Source: an uncultured Alphaproteobacteria bacterium (GTDB taxonomy: Bacteria; Pseudomonadota; Alphaproteobacteria; Rs-D84). From it: a stretch of DNA of 64,000 nucleotides. The notes under the pieces were generated by a model. The model searched no databases. It saw nothing but the letters and a program-made list of their open reading frames with translations, and was not told the DNA's origin. Both the position numbers and the translations under genes were made by a program. Positions 8,880-17,775 of this stretch are shown piece by piece (the first letter of the stretch is position 1; every line of letters begins with the position of its first letter). The stretch lies in NCBI GenBank assembly GCA_944389385.1, contig CALXMC010000006.1, positions 1-64,000 on the forward strand, read 5' to 3'.

Positions 8880-9857
8880 ATGCGTGATAACTATAATCGG
8901 TTGTATGAATTGTATGATTTCGTAAATATGCTGCACAGTGCCAAATTGGTTGGTGTATCTTTTGATGATATTATGGAACGATTTTCTTGGACGCGCAAAA
9001 CAACGGAACGCATGTTAAATGTTGTTGAAACAATATTTGGCGCATCGCTTCGTCGTGAGTATATGAATGACGGCAGTCGCCGAAAACTGTATCGCTTGGT
9101 GTTGCCAGATTTTTCAAAATTACCGCCCGATTTTATCAGTCAATCAGATATAGTTGCTCTAAATACGGCTGCGAAGCTTATCAAAAATAATAAAGATGTT
9201 TCACAAAACTTAAAATCCATTACGGCCAAACTTGAAAATATAAATGCGCGCGCTGCCAGTAATGCGGCCGATTTAACGGCTGTTACCGGGGCGGTGGCGG
9301 TATCTGGTCCATATTTGACAGTTGATAAAGAAGTATTATCAGAATTACAAAGGGCCATCCAAGAGTGTCATCAGGTTGAAATAGAATATAATGGGAAAAA
9401 GGCAATAACTTGCCCATTGGGTTTTTTATATGGCGTTCGTAATAATTATTTGGTCGCTGCAAATCAAAAATACATCAGTAATCCGATAAAATATATTTTA
9501 TCAGATATAAAATCTGTGAAAATTACAGATAAAACTTTTGATGCGGATTGTTTTGATATAAACAAATACGCGACACGCTCTTTTGGTGTTTATACAGACA
9601 CCAAGGACGGATATGATATTGAATGGTTGGTAAAAAAAGAAGCCGCCAAAGACGCCCGAAAATACGTGTTTCATCCAGGTCAGAAAATGACAGAAAATCC
9701 AGATGGAACTTTAACTATCCGTTTCCATACAGATGGATTACGCGAAATGGCATGGCATTTATTTACTTGGGGCGGAATGATAAAACCAATCAAGCCAGCA
9801 GAGTTAATAGCAGAATATAAGAACTGCATTCGTCTGGCATCAGAATCTTTGGAATAA
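8880..9857 (+). CDS. WYL-domain transcriptional regulator
   Basis: A 325-aa product with Shine-Dalgarno AAGGAAGG just before the ATG. Residues 1-75 look like a winged helix (FSWTRKTTERMLNVVE). Residues about 165-235 form the WYL domain (ECHQVEIEYNGKKAITCPLG, NNYLVAAN), and the C-terminal domain ends in FTWGGMIKPIKP. WYL proteins sense ligands, often nucleic acids or nucleotides, and regulate defence and DNA-repair loci. It begins the cargo and is 19 nt upstream of the ankyrin gene, probably co-transcribed. A second regulator of the same type is at 23805-24872. Confidence 0.85.
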   Translation: MRDNYNRLYELYDFVNMLHSAKLVGVSFDDIMERFSWTRKTTERMLNVVETIFGASLRREYMNDGSRRKLYRLVLPDFSKLPPDFISQSDIVALNTAAKLIKNNKDVSQNLKSITAKLENINARAASNAADLTAVTGAVAVSGPYLTVDKEVLSELQRAIQECHQVEIEYNGKKAITCPLGFLYGVRNNYLVAANQKYISNPIKYILSDIKSVKITDKTFDADCFDINKYATRSFGVYTDTKDGYDIEWLVKKEAAKDARKYVFHPGQKMTENPDGTLTIRFHTDGLREMAWHLFTWGGMIKPIKPAELIAEYKNCIRLASESLE

Positions 9858-9876
9858 AGAAAAAATAGGATTAACA

Positions 9877-10536
9877 ATGAATATAAAAAACGATTTGAAA
9901 GCACTTATTGAAGCGCAAGATGTAGAAGCCATAAAAGCGTACCTTAAAAACACCCCAATGTCTGTTGTAATGGCAAAGGATTCTGATGGACGTAATGCTT
10001 TGTATTATGCGATATTTACACACAATGCAGAAATACTTAACATATTGTTTGATTATGGTTTTAATCCGTATGATATAGATGAGAAAACAGGTGCAACGGC
10101 ATTGCATCTTGCTGCATCCGAAGCCATTTTTGATTTAGCACTATATCTTATAGTGAATGCGAAAATGGACGTAAATGTGCTTGATAAAGAAGGTCATAAT
10201 CCATTATATTACGCTTTGCTATGGTTGAATAAAAGCAGAAATTCACAGCAGTTTTCTGTCAGCTGGGAACATTTGGATTTGGCATGGTTATTGGCTGGGA
10301 CAGGCTGTAAGTTCCAAGAAGATATGTTTGGACTTTGGCTGGAAATGGAAGCTTTTGATAATACGTTATTATATTATGTTCATGAAAATATCAGGGAATT
10401 AAAAACAGAAAGTCCAGAAATGCAGTTATATTTTATAACGTTCTTAAAAGACGCCTTGGATTATTACAATTTGTTTTGGAAAGATGTTTGTTATGGTGGG
10501 GGAAGAAAATTAGGCTGGACAAATAAAAAGTCCTAA
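9877..10536 (+). CDS. Ankyrin-repeat protein
   Basis: A 219-aa product with three or four ankyrin repeats in residues 30-125 (DGRNALYYAIFTHNAEILN, GATALHLAASEAIFDLAL, EGHNPLYYALLWLN). The C-terminal half is helical and unrecognised. No signal peptide or membrane segment is seen, so it is probably cytoplasmic and acts by protein binding. It follows the WYL regulator by 19 nt. Confidence 0.8.
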   Translation: MNIKNDLKALIEAQDVEAIKAYLKNTPMSVVMAKDSDGRNALYYAIFTHNAEILNILFDYGFNPYDIDEKTGATALHLAASEAIFDLALYLIVNAKMDVNVLDKEGHNPLYYALLWLNKSRNSQQFSVSWEHLDLAWLLAGTGCKFQEDMFGLWLEMEAFDNTLLYYVHENIRELKTESPEMQLYFITFLKDALDYYNLFWKDVCYGGGRKLGWTNKKS

Positions 10537-10825
10537 AAAATATATTGGTTGAGATATGCGTCCAAATTTGGGGTATATACTATTTATATTAATATCAGAT
10601 GCAAATCAAGTATGAACAATTAAACTTTACTTTGATTATTATATTTGGTATGTGTTCTTATAGTGGTTATATGAATAGGGTGACAACCATCTATACCACC
10701 GAAACCAGTATAAGTGGTGCAGCTTTATCTGCATTGGGGTGCATACAGCCCAAGCTGATTGCCGTATTGAGTCGTTATCAATCATAAAGGGTACGTCAAG
10801 CCCCTGTTGTAAAAAAGGAGATATA

Positions 10826-11542
10826 ATGCCTAAAAAATATAGTCGTCAAGAAACATTGAGTCGTTTGGAAACAATAAAAGAGGAAGGCAAGGGGATTTCT
10901 TCTTTATATAAAAAGAATTTTGTAAATTGGTCTGGCACTTCCATGGATAAAAATAACCCGGAATATTATTCAGAAATAATATCAGAATGGTTGTTAAAGA
11001 ATATAGATATATTGGTCGGTAATAATATAAGACAAGTGAGCAGGGAAAATTACAAAGTATTTCATCCTGAACTTGATGAAAATGCTCCGAAAACCAATCG
11101 TGAAGAAGAAAGAATTGCAAAAGAATTGCACAAGGAAAAGTTTTATAAAGAACTTGGCGAAATTTTTGATTATCAGGTACCTTTGAAAAAAACACAAAAA
11201 GATACTGGGGTGGGTAAAATAGACTTGGTTGCGTTTAATAAAGGCGAAAATAATGTGTATTTACTAGAACTAAAAAGGCGTGATAATACAGAAACATTAT
11301 TGCGTTGTGTTTTAGAGATATATACATATTGGAAGCAACTTAACGAGGTCAATTTTAAGAAAAGTTTTGATTTCTTGCCAGAAGACGCAAAGGTAATTCC
11401 AGCGATATTGATTTTCAAAGACAGTGAACAATACAAGCAGTATAAATCAGACCATCCAAACACAAGAAAGTTAATGAAGGAATTGGGAATACAAACATTT
11501 GTTGTGACTCCGTCCCAGTATACAATTGTTAAAGAGAACTAA
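10826..11542 (+). CDS. PD-(D/E)xK nuclease family protein
   Basis: A 238-aa product. The start chosen is ATG 10826 because AAAAAAGGAG lies 5 nt upstream; an in-frame upstream start at 10739 has no such signal. GVGKIDLVAFNKGENNVYLLELKRR is the classic D...(E)xK core of restriction-like nucleases: D in KIDLV and E/K in LELKRR, followed by a helix with RCVLEIYTYW. The N-terminal half may bind DNA. It is the first gene of a tight operon (next ATG 1 nt after its stop). The substrate is unknown. Confidence 0.72.
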   Translation: MPKKYSRQETLSRLETIKEEGKGISSLYKKNFVNWSGTSMDKNNPEYYSEIISEWLLKNIDILVGNNIRQVSRENYKVFHPELDENAPKTNREEERIAKELHKEKFYKELGEIFDYQVPLKKTQKDTGVGKIDLVAFNKGENNVYLLELKRRDNTETLLRCVLEIYTYWKQLNEVNFKKSFDFLPEDAKVIPAILIFKDSEQYKQYKSDHPNTRKLMKELGIQTFVVTPSQYTIVKEN

Positions 11543-11543
11543 T

Positions 11544-11840
11544 ATGCGTACAAATAAAATAATTATTGATAATATGGGCAACATTTTTGCGCCAGTCGGT
11601 CGGATTTCTAGTGGCTATGTTTACGATGACAGGGACAGAATTATTGGCAGGTACAGTTCGGATAGGGTTGAAGCAACAAACAGACAGATAATAGGTTTTG
11701 CAGCAGGTGGGGCTATAATGAATCCAACAGGAAAGCAGGTCGCAAGACTAAATAATCGGTCTGAAATAGAAAGCCATAAAACCTTGCAGCCGGGTGAATA
11801 TGCCGCTGTTTATAATTTTTTCTTTAAGGAGATAAAGTAA
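11544..11840 (+). CDS. Small beta-rich protein of unknown function
   Basis: A 98-aa product starting MRTNKIIIDNMGNIF, 1 nt after the previous stop. Repeated turns of the form GxI/GRY (DNMGNIFAPVGRI, DDRDRIIGRYSSD, GGAIMNPTGKQVARL) suggest a small repeated beta-sheet or propeller-like fold, loosely like the five-fold beta-flower proteins. No catalytic residues stand out. It may be an accessory component of the nuclease, MBL and FtsK operon. Confidence 0.55.
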   Translation: MRTNKIIIDNMGNIFAPVGRISSGYVYDDRDRIIGRYSSDRVEATNRQIIGFAAGGAIMNPTGKQVARLNNRSEIESHKTLQPGEYAAVYNFFFKEIK

Positions 11841-12083
11841 ATGGGACGTAAAGTAAAATTACCAAATGGCGGCACAGTAGAGTGCGAAAGTTATCTTGGG
11901 CCAACTGTTCGTTGTTGCGCAACATGCAGGTTTTGGAACGGATGCCGAATCATAGAAACCAACGGCAGTCATGTATTAGGTGTGGGGTTTGATAAAAGGC
12001 AAAATCTTGGTGCATGTGGTGCACAAAATAACGCCAGGGTTCCTGCCCGTTCTTCTTGCCCAAGATGGGTCGGGTTAAGATAA
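11841..12083 (+). CDS. Cysteine-rich small protein
   Basis: An 80-aa product whose ATG directly follows the preceding stop. It has CCATCRFWNGCR near residue 29 and further cysteines in GACGAQN and SSCPRW. The pattern suggests a zinc-binding knuckle or ribbon. It is the third gene of the operon. No family recognised. Confidence 0.6.
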   Translation: MGRKVKLPNGGTVECESYLGPTVRCCATCRFWNGCRIIETNGSHVLGVGFDKRQNLGACGAQNNARVPARSSCPRWVGLR

Positions 12084-12096
12084 ATCAGGTGATACA

Positions 12097-13341
12097 ATGA
12101 AAGTCTGTGTATATCGTGGAACAAATGAAATAGGTGGCAATTGTATAGAAGTTGCAACTAAGAATACGCGCGTTTTATTTGATTTTGGTTTGCCTTTATC
12201 TTCTGTGGAAGAAGATAAGCCCTTAACAGATTATAAAGTAAATTGTTCAGGGGTATATGCAGATGAAGTGCCATCTGTAAACGCAATTTTTATTACTCAT
12301 AATCATCCCGATCACTATGGGCTGTTGCCGTTAATAAATCCCAAGATTCCTGTATACATGACAAAAACATTGCATGAAATTTTGGTAAAAATACAACCTT
12401 TGTTGCCTGGGGAATTTGATATATCACATTTGGATATTCGCGATATTGATTTAAATGAAATTGTAAAAATTGGGGATTTGACAATTATTGCACATCCAGT
12501 AGACCATGCACCATCTGCATGTGCTTATGAAGTTTCTGATGGAACGAAACGTATATTATATACTGGTGATATTCGCTTTCATTCAAATCAAAATTGGAAG
12601 TCATGGAAATTAGCGGATAAGACAAAGAATCCAGATTGTCTGATTATGGAAGGAACGCGGTTATCGCGTAGCGAAGCAACAGAAAAGTATCCGACCGAAG
12701 ACGCTGTTTATAAAAAACTGATAAATGTCTTACAAGATTCTAAAAAGATTGCGTTTATAAGTATGTCATCACAAAACTTGGACAGATTGGTTTCTGTTAT
12801 CAAGGCATGTTTAGTTACAGAACGAATTTTTGTGATAGATCCATACACTGCGGCTTTGTTAGACATTTTTCACGAACTATCTGCCAAGGTGCCTACCGTT
12901 GAAATGTTGCAGCATGTCAGAATTTATTATGGCGGAAATCCAAGTATGTCATCAAAACTGATTGATAAGGGTATGTTTTATACGCATAAGTCCAAGAAAA
13001 TAACTATACAAGAAATAGAAGAAAATCCAGAAAAGTATATTGTTAAGTATAATAGTACCTTGGTAAAAGCGTTATTAAAAAATTGTGTCAAAGACTACGA
13101 TTTTATTTACTCTATGTGGCATGGTTATTTAACAAGAAGTAAAACATGGGACTTGTACAAAGAACATTTAATAGAAGTGCATACATCTGGTCATGCACAA
13201 GTATCTGATTTGCAAGAGTTTGTCAAGAAAGTATCGCCAAACAAAATTATACCAATTCATACAGAGTGCAAAAACGATTACGCAGATATTTTTTCTGTAC
13301 CAATAGTGGTTTTAAATGATAATGAAATGATAGAAATATAA
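12097..13341 (+). CDS. MBL-fold hydrolase with beta-CASP-like region (RNase J/CPSF-like)
   Basis: A 414-aa product. The TNEIGGNCIEV opening is typical of RNase J and archaeal CPSF-type enzymes. The metal site HNHPDH is at residues 68-73, with further ligands expected at VDHAPSAC and ILYTGDIRFH. LIMEGTRLSR marks the start of a beta-CASP insertion. A C-terminal HTSGHAQVSDL plus IIPIHTE matches the RMMBL tail. Such enzymes cut RNA or DNA. It is 13 nt after the Cys-rich gene and 26 nt before the FtsK-like gene. RNA cleavage is more likely than small-molecule hydrolysis, but this is unproven. Confidence 0.82.
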   Translation: MKVCVYRGTNEIGGNCIEVATKNTRVLFDFGLPLSSVEEDKPLTDYKVNCSGVYADEVPSVNAIFITHNHPDHYGLLPLINPKIPVYMTKTLHEILVKIQPLLPGEFDISHLDIRDIDLNEIVKIGDLTIIAHPVDHAPSACAYEVSDGTKRILYTGDIRFHSNQNWKSWKLADKTKNPDCLIMEGTRLSRSEATEKYPTEDAVYKKLINVLQDSKKIAFISMSSQNLDRLVSVIKACLVTERIFVIDPYTAALLDIFHELSAKVPTVEMLQHVRIYYGGNPSMSSKLIDKGMFYTHKSKKITIQEIEENPEKYIVKYNSTLVKALLKNCVKDYDFIYSMWHGYLTRSKTWDLYKEHLIEVHTSGHAQVSDLQEFVKKVSPNKIIPIHTECKNDYADIFSVPIVVLNDNEMIEI

Positions 13342-13367
13342 ATACGACAGAAGGAAAGGGAAAAGAA

Positions 13368-14366
13368 ATGCCGCTGACCAAAGAACAACAAATCATCGCA
13401 GATTTTTATGAAACAGCAGGCGCTGCAATAAAGGGGCATTTGATAGATATCATAGATGGACCACTGGTACACAATTTTATCTTACAGCCAACGCCCGGGG
13501 CAAAAGCAATAACAATTATCAAGGCTGTATATGAAAATAATTATATTTATTCTTATGGAAATCAGCAAATAATAGTGCAGATTCCAAAAGAAACAAGGCA
13601 AACGATATTTTTGGAAAATCTGTTAAAATCAAAGGAATTCAAAAATACAGATGCGACACTGCCAATTATTCTGGGCACGGATACCTTTGGAAATATAACG
13701 ATAAAAGATTTAAGGGAAATACCGCACGTTCTTGTGGCGGGCCGGACAGGCAGTGGTAAATCAGTGTTTTTGAATTGTGTGCTAAAATCATTAAAGACTG
13801 CGATGCCAGATTCAGAATGCAAATTCATAATTCTGGACCCCAAGGGTGTGGATTATGATATATGGAAATCTGATAAACATTTGATGTGTCCGATTGTTAA
13901 ATTGGACGCAAAGTTGGCTGTTCAGAAACTGCGCGAAGTATCAGAACTTATAAAAGAAAGACACCAAAAACTCCAAGACAGGAAAGTTAAAAATATTGAA
14001 GAATACAAGAAAAAGACAAATAAAAAAGATATGCCTTATGTTGTTGTTGTAATAGATGAGTTTGCCGATTTAATGACTGTCGCCCGCAAAGAAGTTGAAT
14101 CATGTGTTCAATATATTGCCCAGAAATCGCGTGCTGTTGGTGTTCATTTGATAATAGGAACTCAGCATTATGACGGCAAAACATTGCCGGGGATAATAAA
14201 GGCAAATCTGCCAACAAGAATTGCGTTTCATACACGTACATCTGCGGAATCAAAGCAAATATTGGGTGAACGTGGCGCAGAAAACTTACTACCTTGCGCG
14301 GATATGTTGTTCAGTGATGCAGGACGTGCACCAATTCGCATTCATACGGCATACACAGAATGCTAG
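13368..14366 (+). CDS. FtsK/SpoIIIE-type DNA translocase, compact and C-terminally short
   Basis: A 332-aa cytosolic motor with no membrane segment. Residues 30-55 resemble the FtsK alpha domain (DGPLVHNFIL..PGAKAI). Walker A GRTGSGKS is at 125-132, Walker B VVVVIDEFADLM ends near 235, and sensor-like TQHYDG and RIAFHTRT follow. The protein ends at APIRIHTAYTEC, just where FtsK proteins continue with a conserved helix and the gamma domain, so it looks trimmed. Its 3' end overlaps the convergent HNH gene by 56 nt. It probably moves DNA for its operon partners. Confidence 0.85.
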   Translation: MPLTKEQQIIADFYETAGAAIKGHLIDIIDGPLVHNFILQPTPGAKAITIIKAVYENNYIYSYGNQQIIVQIPKETRQTIFLENLLKSKEFKNTDATLPIILGTDTFGNITIKDLREIPHVLVAGRTGSGKSVFLNCVLKSLKTAMPDSECKFIILDPKGVDYDIWKSDKHLMCPIVKLDAKLAVQKLREVSELIKERHQKLQDRKVKNIEEYKKKTNKKDMPYVVVVIDEFADLMTVARKEVESCVQYIAQKSRAVGVHLIIGTQHYDGKTLPGIIKANLPTRIAFHTRTSAESKQILGERGAENLLPCADMLFSDAGRAPIRIHTAYTEC

Positions 14367-14928
14367 TTATTGGGAAAGCAGGTGCGTTATTTATCATCCT
14401 GCATAATTTTCCGTTTTTAATACCAAAGGTATTATTTGGGTGTGTTATTGGATGGTCAGATTTAAGAAGCCATACTAAATTCGGAACGCTGTTGTTATTT
14501 GCATTATTGTCTTTGTGATGAACAACCCAAGTTTCAGCACCAGTCTTTTTCTTCAAATATTTATTCAAAGAGTTTTTGTTTCTATTTTTATTTTCTTTAA
14601 TTTCTTTTCGGTTATAGATAAAGCACTCGTTTTTGAAAGTTTCGGCAACAATGCGATGAACTTGCAAATGTCTCTTATTTATAACAACTTCCAACAAACA
14701 ACTGGGGCTCAGTTTTGTTGGTAAGGCATATTTTGAATATTCTTCGGCTGTCAGATTGCTGTTTGAATCTATATTTATTCCTGGAGCATAAAGAATTGTT
14801 CCGCTGATACCAACATAAATATCGGGCAGTTTGTTGCCTTGCAAAATTGCTTCTCGCCAATGTTCGGTTGTTCCCTTGAACTGAAACTCATTTTGCAAAC
14901 TTTTAAAAGTATCTGTGTTTAGTGCCAT
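14311..14928 (-). CDS. HNH homing-type endonuclease
   Basis: A 205-aa product. HLQVHRIVAETF followed by WVVHHKDNNANNNSVPNLVWL is the HNH_3 core found in phage and homing endonucleases. The C-terminus runs antisense into the FtsK-like gene, and its last ~18 residues look non-native. The simplest reading is that this mobile gene landed at the end of the ftsK-like gene. No NUMOD domain is clear. Confidence 0.78.
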   Translation of the reverse strand: MALNTDTFKSLQNEFQFKGTTEHWREAILQGNKLPDIYVGISGTILYAPGINIDSNSNLTAEEYSKYALPTKLSPSCLLEVVINKRHLQVHRIVAETFKNECFIYNRKEIKENKNRNKNSLNKYLKKKTGAETWVVHHKDNNANNNSVPNLVWLLKSDHPITHPNNTFGIKNGKLCRMINNAPAFPITSILCMPYECELVHVLHH

Positions 14929-15009
14929 ATAAAACCACCTTGGATATATTTAAAAACCGAACTTTTAAGATTATATTTATAGTCATACTTTTATTCCGAA
15001 ACATAAGTA

Positions 15010-16320
15010 TCAAATATTCAATAGCCAATCAAGCGCATTTACGGCTTTTATGCCATTATACTCATTTCTGAAAGGTGTATCCATTGTTATCAAGAATTTT
15101 GGATTATGGTCGTCTATTTTATCCAAAGAACGCAATTCTCGTTCAAGTGTATCAGGATTCAAAACTGTTTGTGATACTTGATAATATTCTGTTGTTCCAT
15201 TTTTTTTGGCAACAAAGTCTATTTCATAAGAATCCAGTTTACCAACATATACCTGATAGTCACGACGCAATAATTCCAAATAAACTATATTTTCCAATAT
15301 ATGACCGTCATCACCTTCACGGCCCAATAACATATATCGCAAGCCCATATCTGCGACATAGTATTTAGAGTTTGTTTTTAACAGTTGTTTGCCTTTTATA
15401 TCGTATCTGTCCGCTTTATACATGACAAAAGTATCCAGCAAAGATTCTACATAGCTATCTATTGTTGCAGAATCTATTTTTATTCCGGCATCAGTTTCCA
15501 AAGACGTTTTTATTTTAAGTAAAGACGTTTCGCGTCCTATATTGTCAAACATAAACTTTATTACTCTTTTTAGTCTGGCTACATCTTTGATTTTTTTGCG
15601 TTCAACTATGTCTTTCAGCACGATTGTATCCAATATTCCAGATAGAAACTGACGTACTTGTTCGCTTGCTATCGGTTCGTTATAAGGTATGTTTGTTCGT
15701 GCAAACTTTAATAATTGCACCGTGTACGGGAAACTGCTGTTGTGCAAGTAATCTTGAAACATAGAATTTATATTATTGTGTCTTGGGTTTAAAAATTCTT
15801 CGCGTGTTGTGGCCGTCCACATCCCGACTTGGTGTACGTTATATGCCATTACATATTCAGAAAAAGATAAAGGTTGCATATGTATGGTGATATAACGTCC
15901 AGAAAGAAGCGTTGCCAGTTCGCCAGAAAGCATTTTTGAATTAGATCCTGTTATATATATATCTATATTTTCGCGCAATCTAAGACTGTTTATGGCTTTT
16001 TCAAAATGTTCAACATTTTGTATTTCGTCCAGGAACACATAATTCATCTTACCAGGAACAACATTCTTCAATATGTGATCATGCAGTTTTTTCCAATCTA
16101 ATAAGTCTGAAAAATTTGCGTCTTCAAAATTTATCTGTTGTACCTGAGCATCAGATATCCCATGATCCAAGAATAAGTCTGTTTGAAACAGTTGGAACAG
16201 CGTGGATTTACCACAGCGCCTTATTCCAGTTATTACTTTTATAACATCTGACTTATCGCGCCAAGCTTCAAGTTGTTTGATATATTGTGGGCGCGGTATC
16301 AATGTTTGTATAGCAGACAT
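15010..16320 (-). CDS. AAA_14/DUF4143 ATPase
   Basis: A 436-aa product. Walker A is in TGIRRCGKSTLFQLF (residues about 31-45), Walker B in NYVFLDEIQNV, and sensor in ITGSNSKMLSGE. The C-terminal DUF4143 domain includes LENIVYLELLRRDYQVYVGK and a nuclease-like EIDFVAKKNG. These single-gene ATPases are common and often encoded alone on accessory DNA; their role is unclear. It stands next to the second long repeat. Confidence 0.9.
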   Translation of the reverse strand: MSAIQTLIPRPQYIKQLEAWRDKSDVIKVITGIRRCGKSTLFQLFQTDLFLDHGISDAQVQQINFEDANFSDLLDWKKLHDHILKNVVPGKMNYVFLDEIQNVEHFEKAINSLRLRENIDIYITGSNSKMLSGELATLLSGRYITIHMQPLSFSEYVMAYNVHQVGMWTATTREEFLNPRHNNINSMFQDYLHNSSFPYTVQLLKFARTNIPYNEPIASEQVRQFLSGILDTIVLKDIVERKKIKDVARLKRVIKFMFDNIGRETSLLKIKTSLETDAGIKIDSATIDSYVESLLDTFVMYKADRYDIKGKQLLKTNSKYYVADMGLRYMLLGREGDDGHILENIVYLELLRRDYQVYVGKLDSYEIDFVAKKNGTTEYYQVSQTVLNPDTLERELRSLDKIDDHNPKFLITMDTPFRNEYNGIKAVNALDWLLNI

Positions 16321-16437
16321 TTATAATCCTTTTTTTGGATTATAGTCAAAAAAAATCATTTTTCAAGAAGTTTTTATGGTTGTATTCCAAAAACTTTATA
16401 AAATTGCATATTTTTTAGAATACAGACTGAAAAAGTT

Positions 16438-16707
16438 TTATCTGCCGCTTCGGCCGTATACTATTTTGAAATTCCAACGTTTTTTGTCGCGAATTGAAAA
16501 GTGTGGCTTGTCAGAATCTATTATCAGGACTTTTTTACCAATCCAAATACGAAAATAACGCGCTTGGATATGATTTATTTTAACTTTTTTGTTAGTCCTG
16601 CTTTCAGTGCCGTCGGTATATTCTATTTCGCTGCTTTGCCCAAGTCCGTATTTGTTGTTATCAAAGTCCAGACCATATTCGTTAAATATTTTTTTAATTT
16701 CAGCCAT
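16438..16707 (-). CDS. Unknown 89-aa protein
   Basis: The start chosen is ATG 16707 (MAEIKKIFNEYG), because AAGGAA lies 8 nt upstream; a longer in-frame start at 16758 lacks this. The C-terminal half is basic and beta-rich (KVKINHIQARYFRIWIG, HFSIRDKKRWNFKIVYG), possibly nucleic-acid binding. It is intact here and broken in copy 1, so it is a true gene and not an artefact of the repeat. Confidence 0.55.
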   Translation of the reverse strand: MAEIKKIFNEYGLDFDNNKYGLGQSSEIEYTDGTESRTNKKVKINHIQARYFRIWIGKKVLIIDSDKPHFSIRDKKRWNFKIVYGRSGR

Positions 16708-16824
16708 AGCTAGTTCCTTAGTTATATATAAACTATCATAGACATACCGCAATGTCAAAGTTGGGTAATGTTGGTATGTTTTTGTTCGTTTTGGGTGAGA
16801 CTGGGGCTAAAATAAAGTTTCCTG

Positions 16825-17005
16825 TTATTCGCTGATGATTCCCTGATATAGTCCAAAAAATTCCCTGTTATTTTTGTAGGGAATTTTTGTGTGGGGCAGG
16901 GTGAAAATCCAGAAAATCTGCGGGCGTGTTCTAGTCTGGGTTGTGTAAAAAATTGCCAAAAGTACCGTTTTTTGCAAAAATTCCCTGTTTTTCCCTGTTT
17001 TTTTA
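16825..17005. repeat. TTCCCTGTT motif cluster with hairpin, copy 2
   Basis: TTCCCTGTT-type motifs recur, and AAAAATTCCCT is followed after 11 nt by AGGGAATTTTT, a perfect 11-bp inverted repeat near 16855-16888. The array sits between the divergence-free minus-strand genes and may act as an operator, or as a terminator of the upstream DUF488 transcript. Confidence 0.45.
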
Positions 17006-17075
17006 TGATTTTGGCTGTTTTGATTGTGTCTTGGGCACAGGTCTTTCATAAGCCAAAGGTAAAAGGTTTCTTGCA

Positions 17076-17115
17076 CCGCCAGAAAATAAAACACGCCCAA
17101 CGGGGCGTTTTTTTA
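17076..17115. terminator. Bidirectional-looking terminator after DUF488
   Basis: CGCCC AAC GGGGCG hairpin with an A-rich left flank and T7 right flank, next to the DUF488 stop codon. The same sequence forms the core of the 173-bp tandem repeat. Confidence 0.7.
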
Positions 17116-17538
17116 TAAATGCGTAATGTCGATGTTGGGGATTTGCGATGCAATATATTCCGCGGCGAGCCTGCGGTGGCATTGCACTGCGGATTTTTCA
17201 GTGCATAACAGGCAAATACGATCAAAGGTGGCAGGTTCTGTCCCAACGGCTGGCCGGCGCACGGCCAGTAATTCACGATACATTTTTTCATAATCAGCCC
17301 AACTGATGGTGCCGTTTTTATATCCTGTCAATATTTCTGTGGTTGGGGCAAATTCAGGATGGTATTCGTAACGTGTGCCCAATACCGTGGCCAGATTTTT
17401 GCCACTGTAAAACGGAACGTACGCGCTGGTGCGCCACAAGCGCACGTCCCAAACAGCATGCACGCGCACTGCATTCAGAACCTCTATAAACCCGTCCGGG
17501 CTTTTACCACCGAAACCAATTGTAAAAATCTTTGGCAT
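17113..17538 (-). CDS. DUF488 family protein
   Basis: A 141-aa product starting MPKIFTIGFGGKSPDGFIEV. Motifs are DVRLWRTS in the middle and LLCTEKSAVQCHRRLAAEYI near the end; this C..E....CHR signature defines DUF488. Biochemical role unknown; an association with nucleic-acid processing is often suspected. It is intact here, while copy 1 has an internal deletion. Confidence 0.88.
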   Translation of the reverse strand: MPKIFTIGFGGKSPDGFIEVLNAVRVHAVWDVRLWRTSAYVPFYSGKNLATVLGTRYEYHPEFAPTTEILTGYKNGTISWADYEKMYRELLAVRRPAVGTEPATFDRICLLCTEKSAVQCHRRLAAEYIASQIPNIDITHL

Positions 17539-17610
17539 ATCAGTACAAAAATAGTCCGTTTAACATCAAATAGCAATGATTTTCCTGCATCAGGAATTTT
17601 CGCGCCAGCC

Positions 17611-17697
17611 CTATACGACAATAGTATCAAATCCAGCAATACAGAATTTTTCTTTCATACATGTTATGTCGGAAATAATTATATTTGATTTTTTCAT
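17611..17697 (-). pseudogene. Relic of a dual-OB-domain gene N-terminus, copy 2
   Basis: A 28-codon frame with AAAGGAAG Shine-Dalgarno; the encoded peptide is the same as at 8052-8138. The motif SDITCMKEKFCIAGFD fits the start of dual-OB proteins that neighbour DUF488 genes. Terminator-like hairpins precede it. It may be a decayed gene or a leader peptide. Confidence 0.4.
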
Positions 17698-17719
17698 GTG
17701 CTTCCTTTGGGGTAACAAA

Positions 17720-17775
17720 AATCCCCACCAAGAACGGCGGGGCAAATAAAAAAAACGGCGATATAAATCGCCCGC
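17720..17775. terminator. Two hairpins upstream of the relic frame
   Basis: On the minus strand, GGGCGATTTATATCGCC is followed by T8, then CCCCGCC/GGTGGGG is followed by ATTTTTG. Both fit intrinsic terminators of a transcript entering from the right. The same pair occurs in copy 1 near 8160-8215. Confidence 0.5.

Noticed and set aside
10537-10825. Ribozyme or retron RNA before the nuclease operon
   Set aside because: GAAAC and CTGATT fragments occur but not in hammerhead order, and there is no reverse transcriptase.
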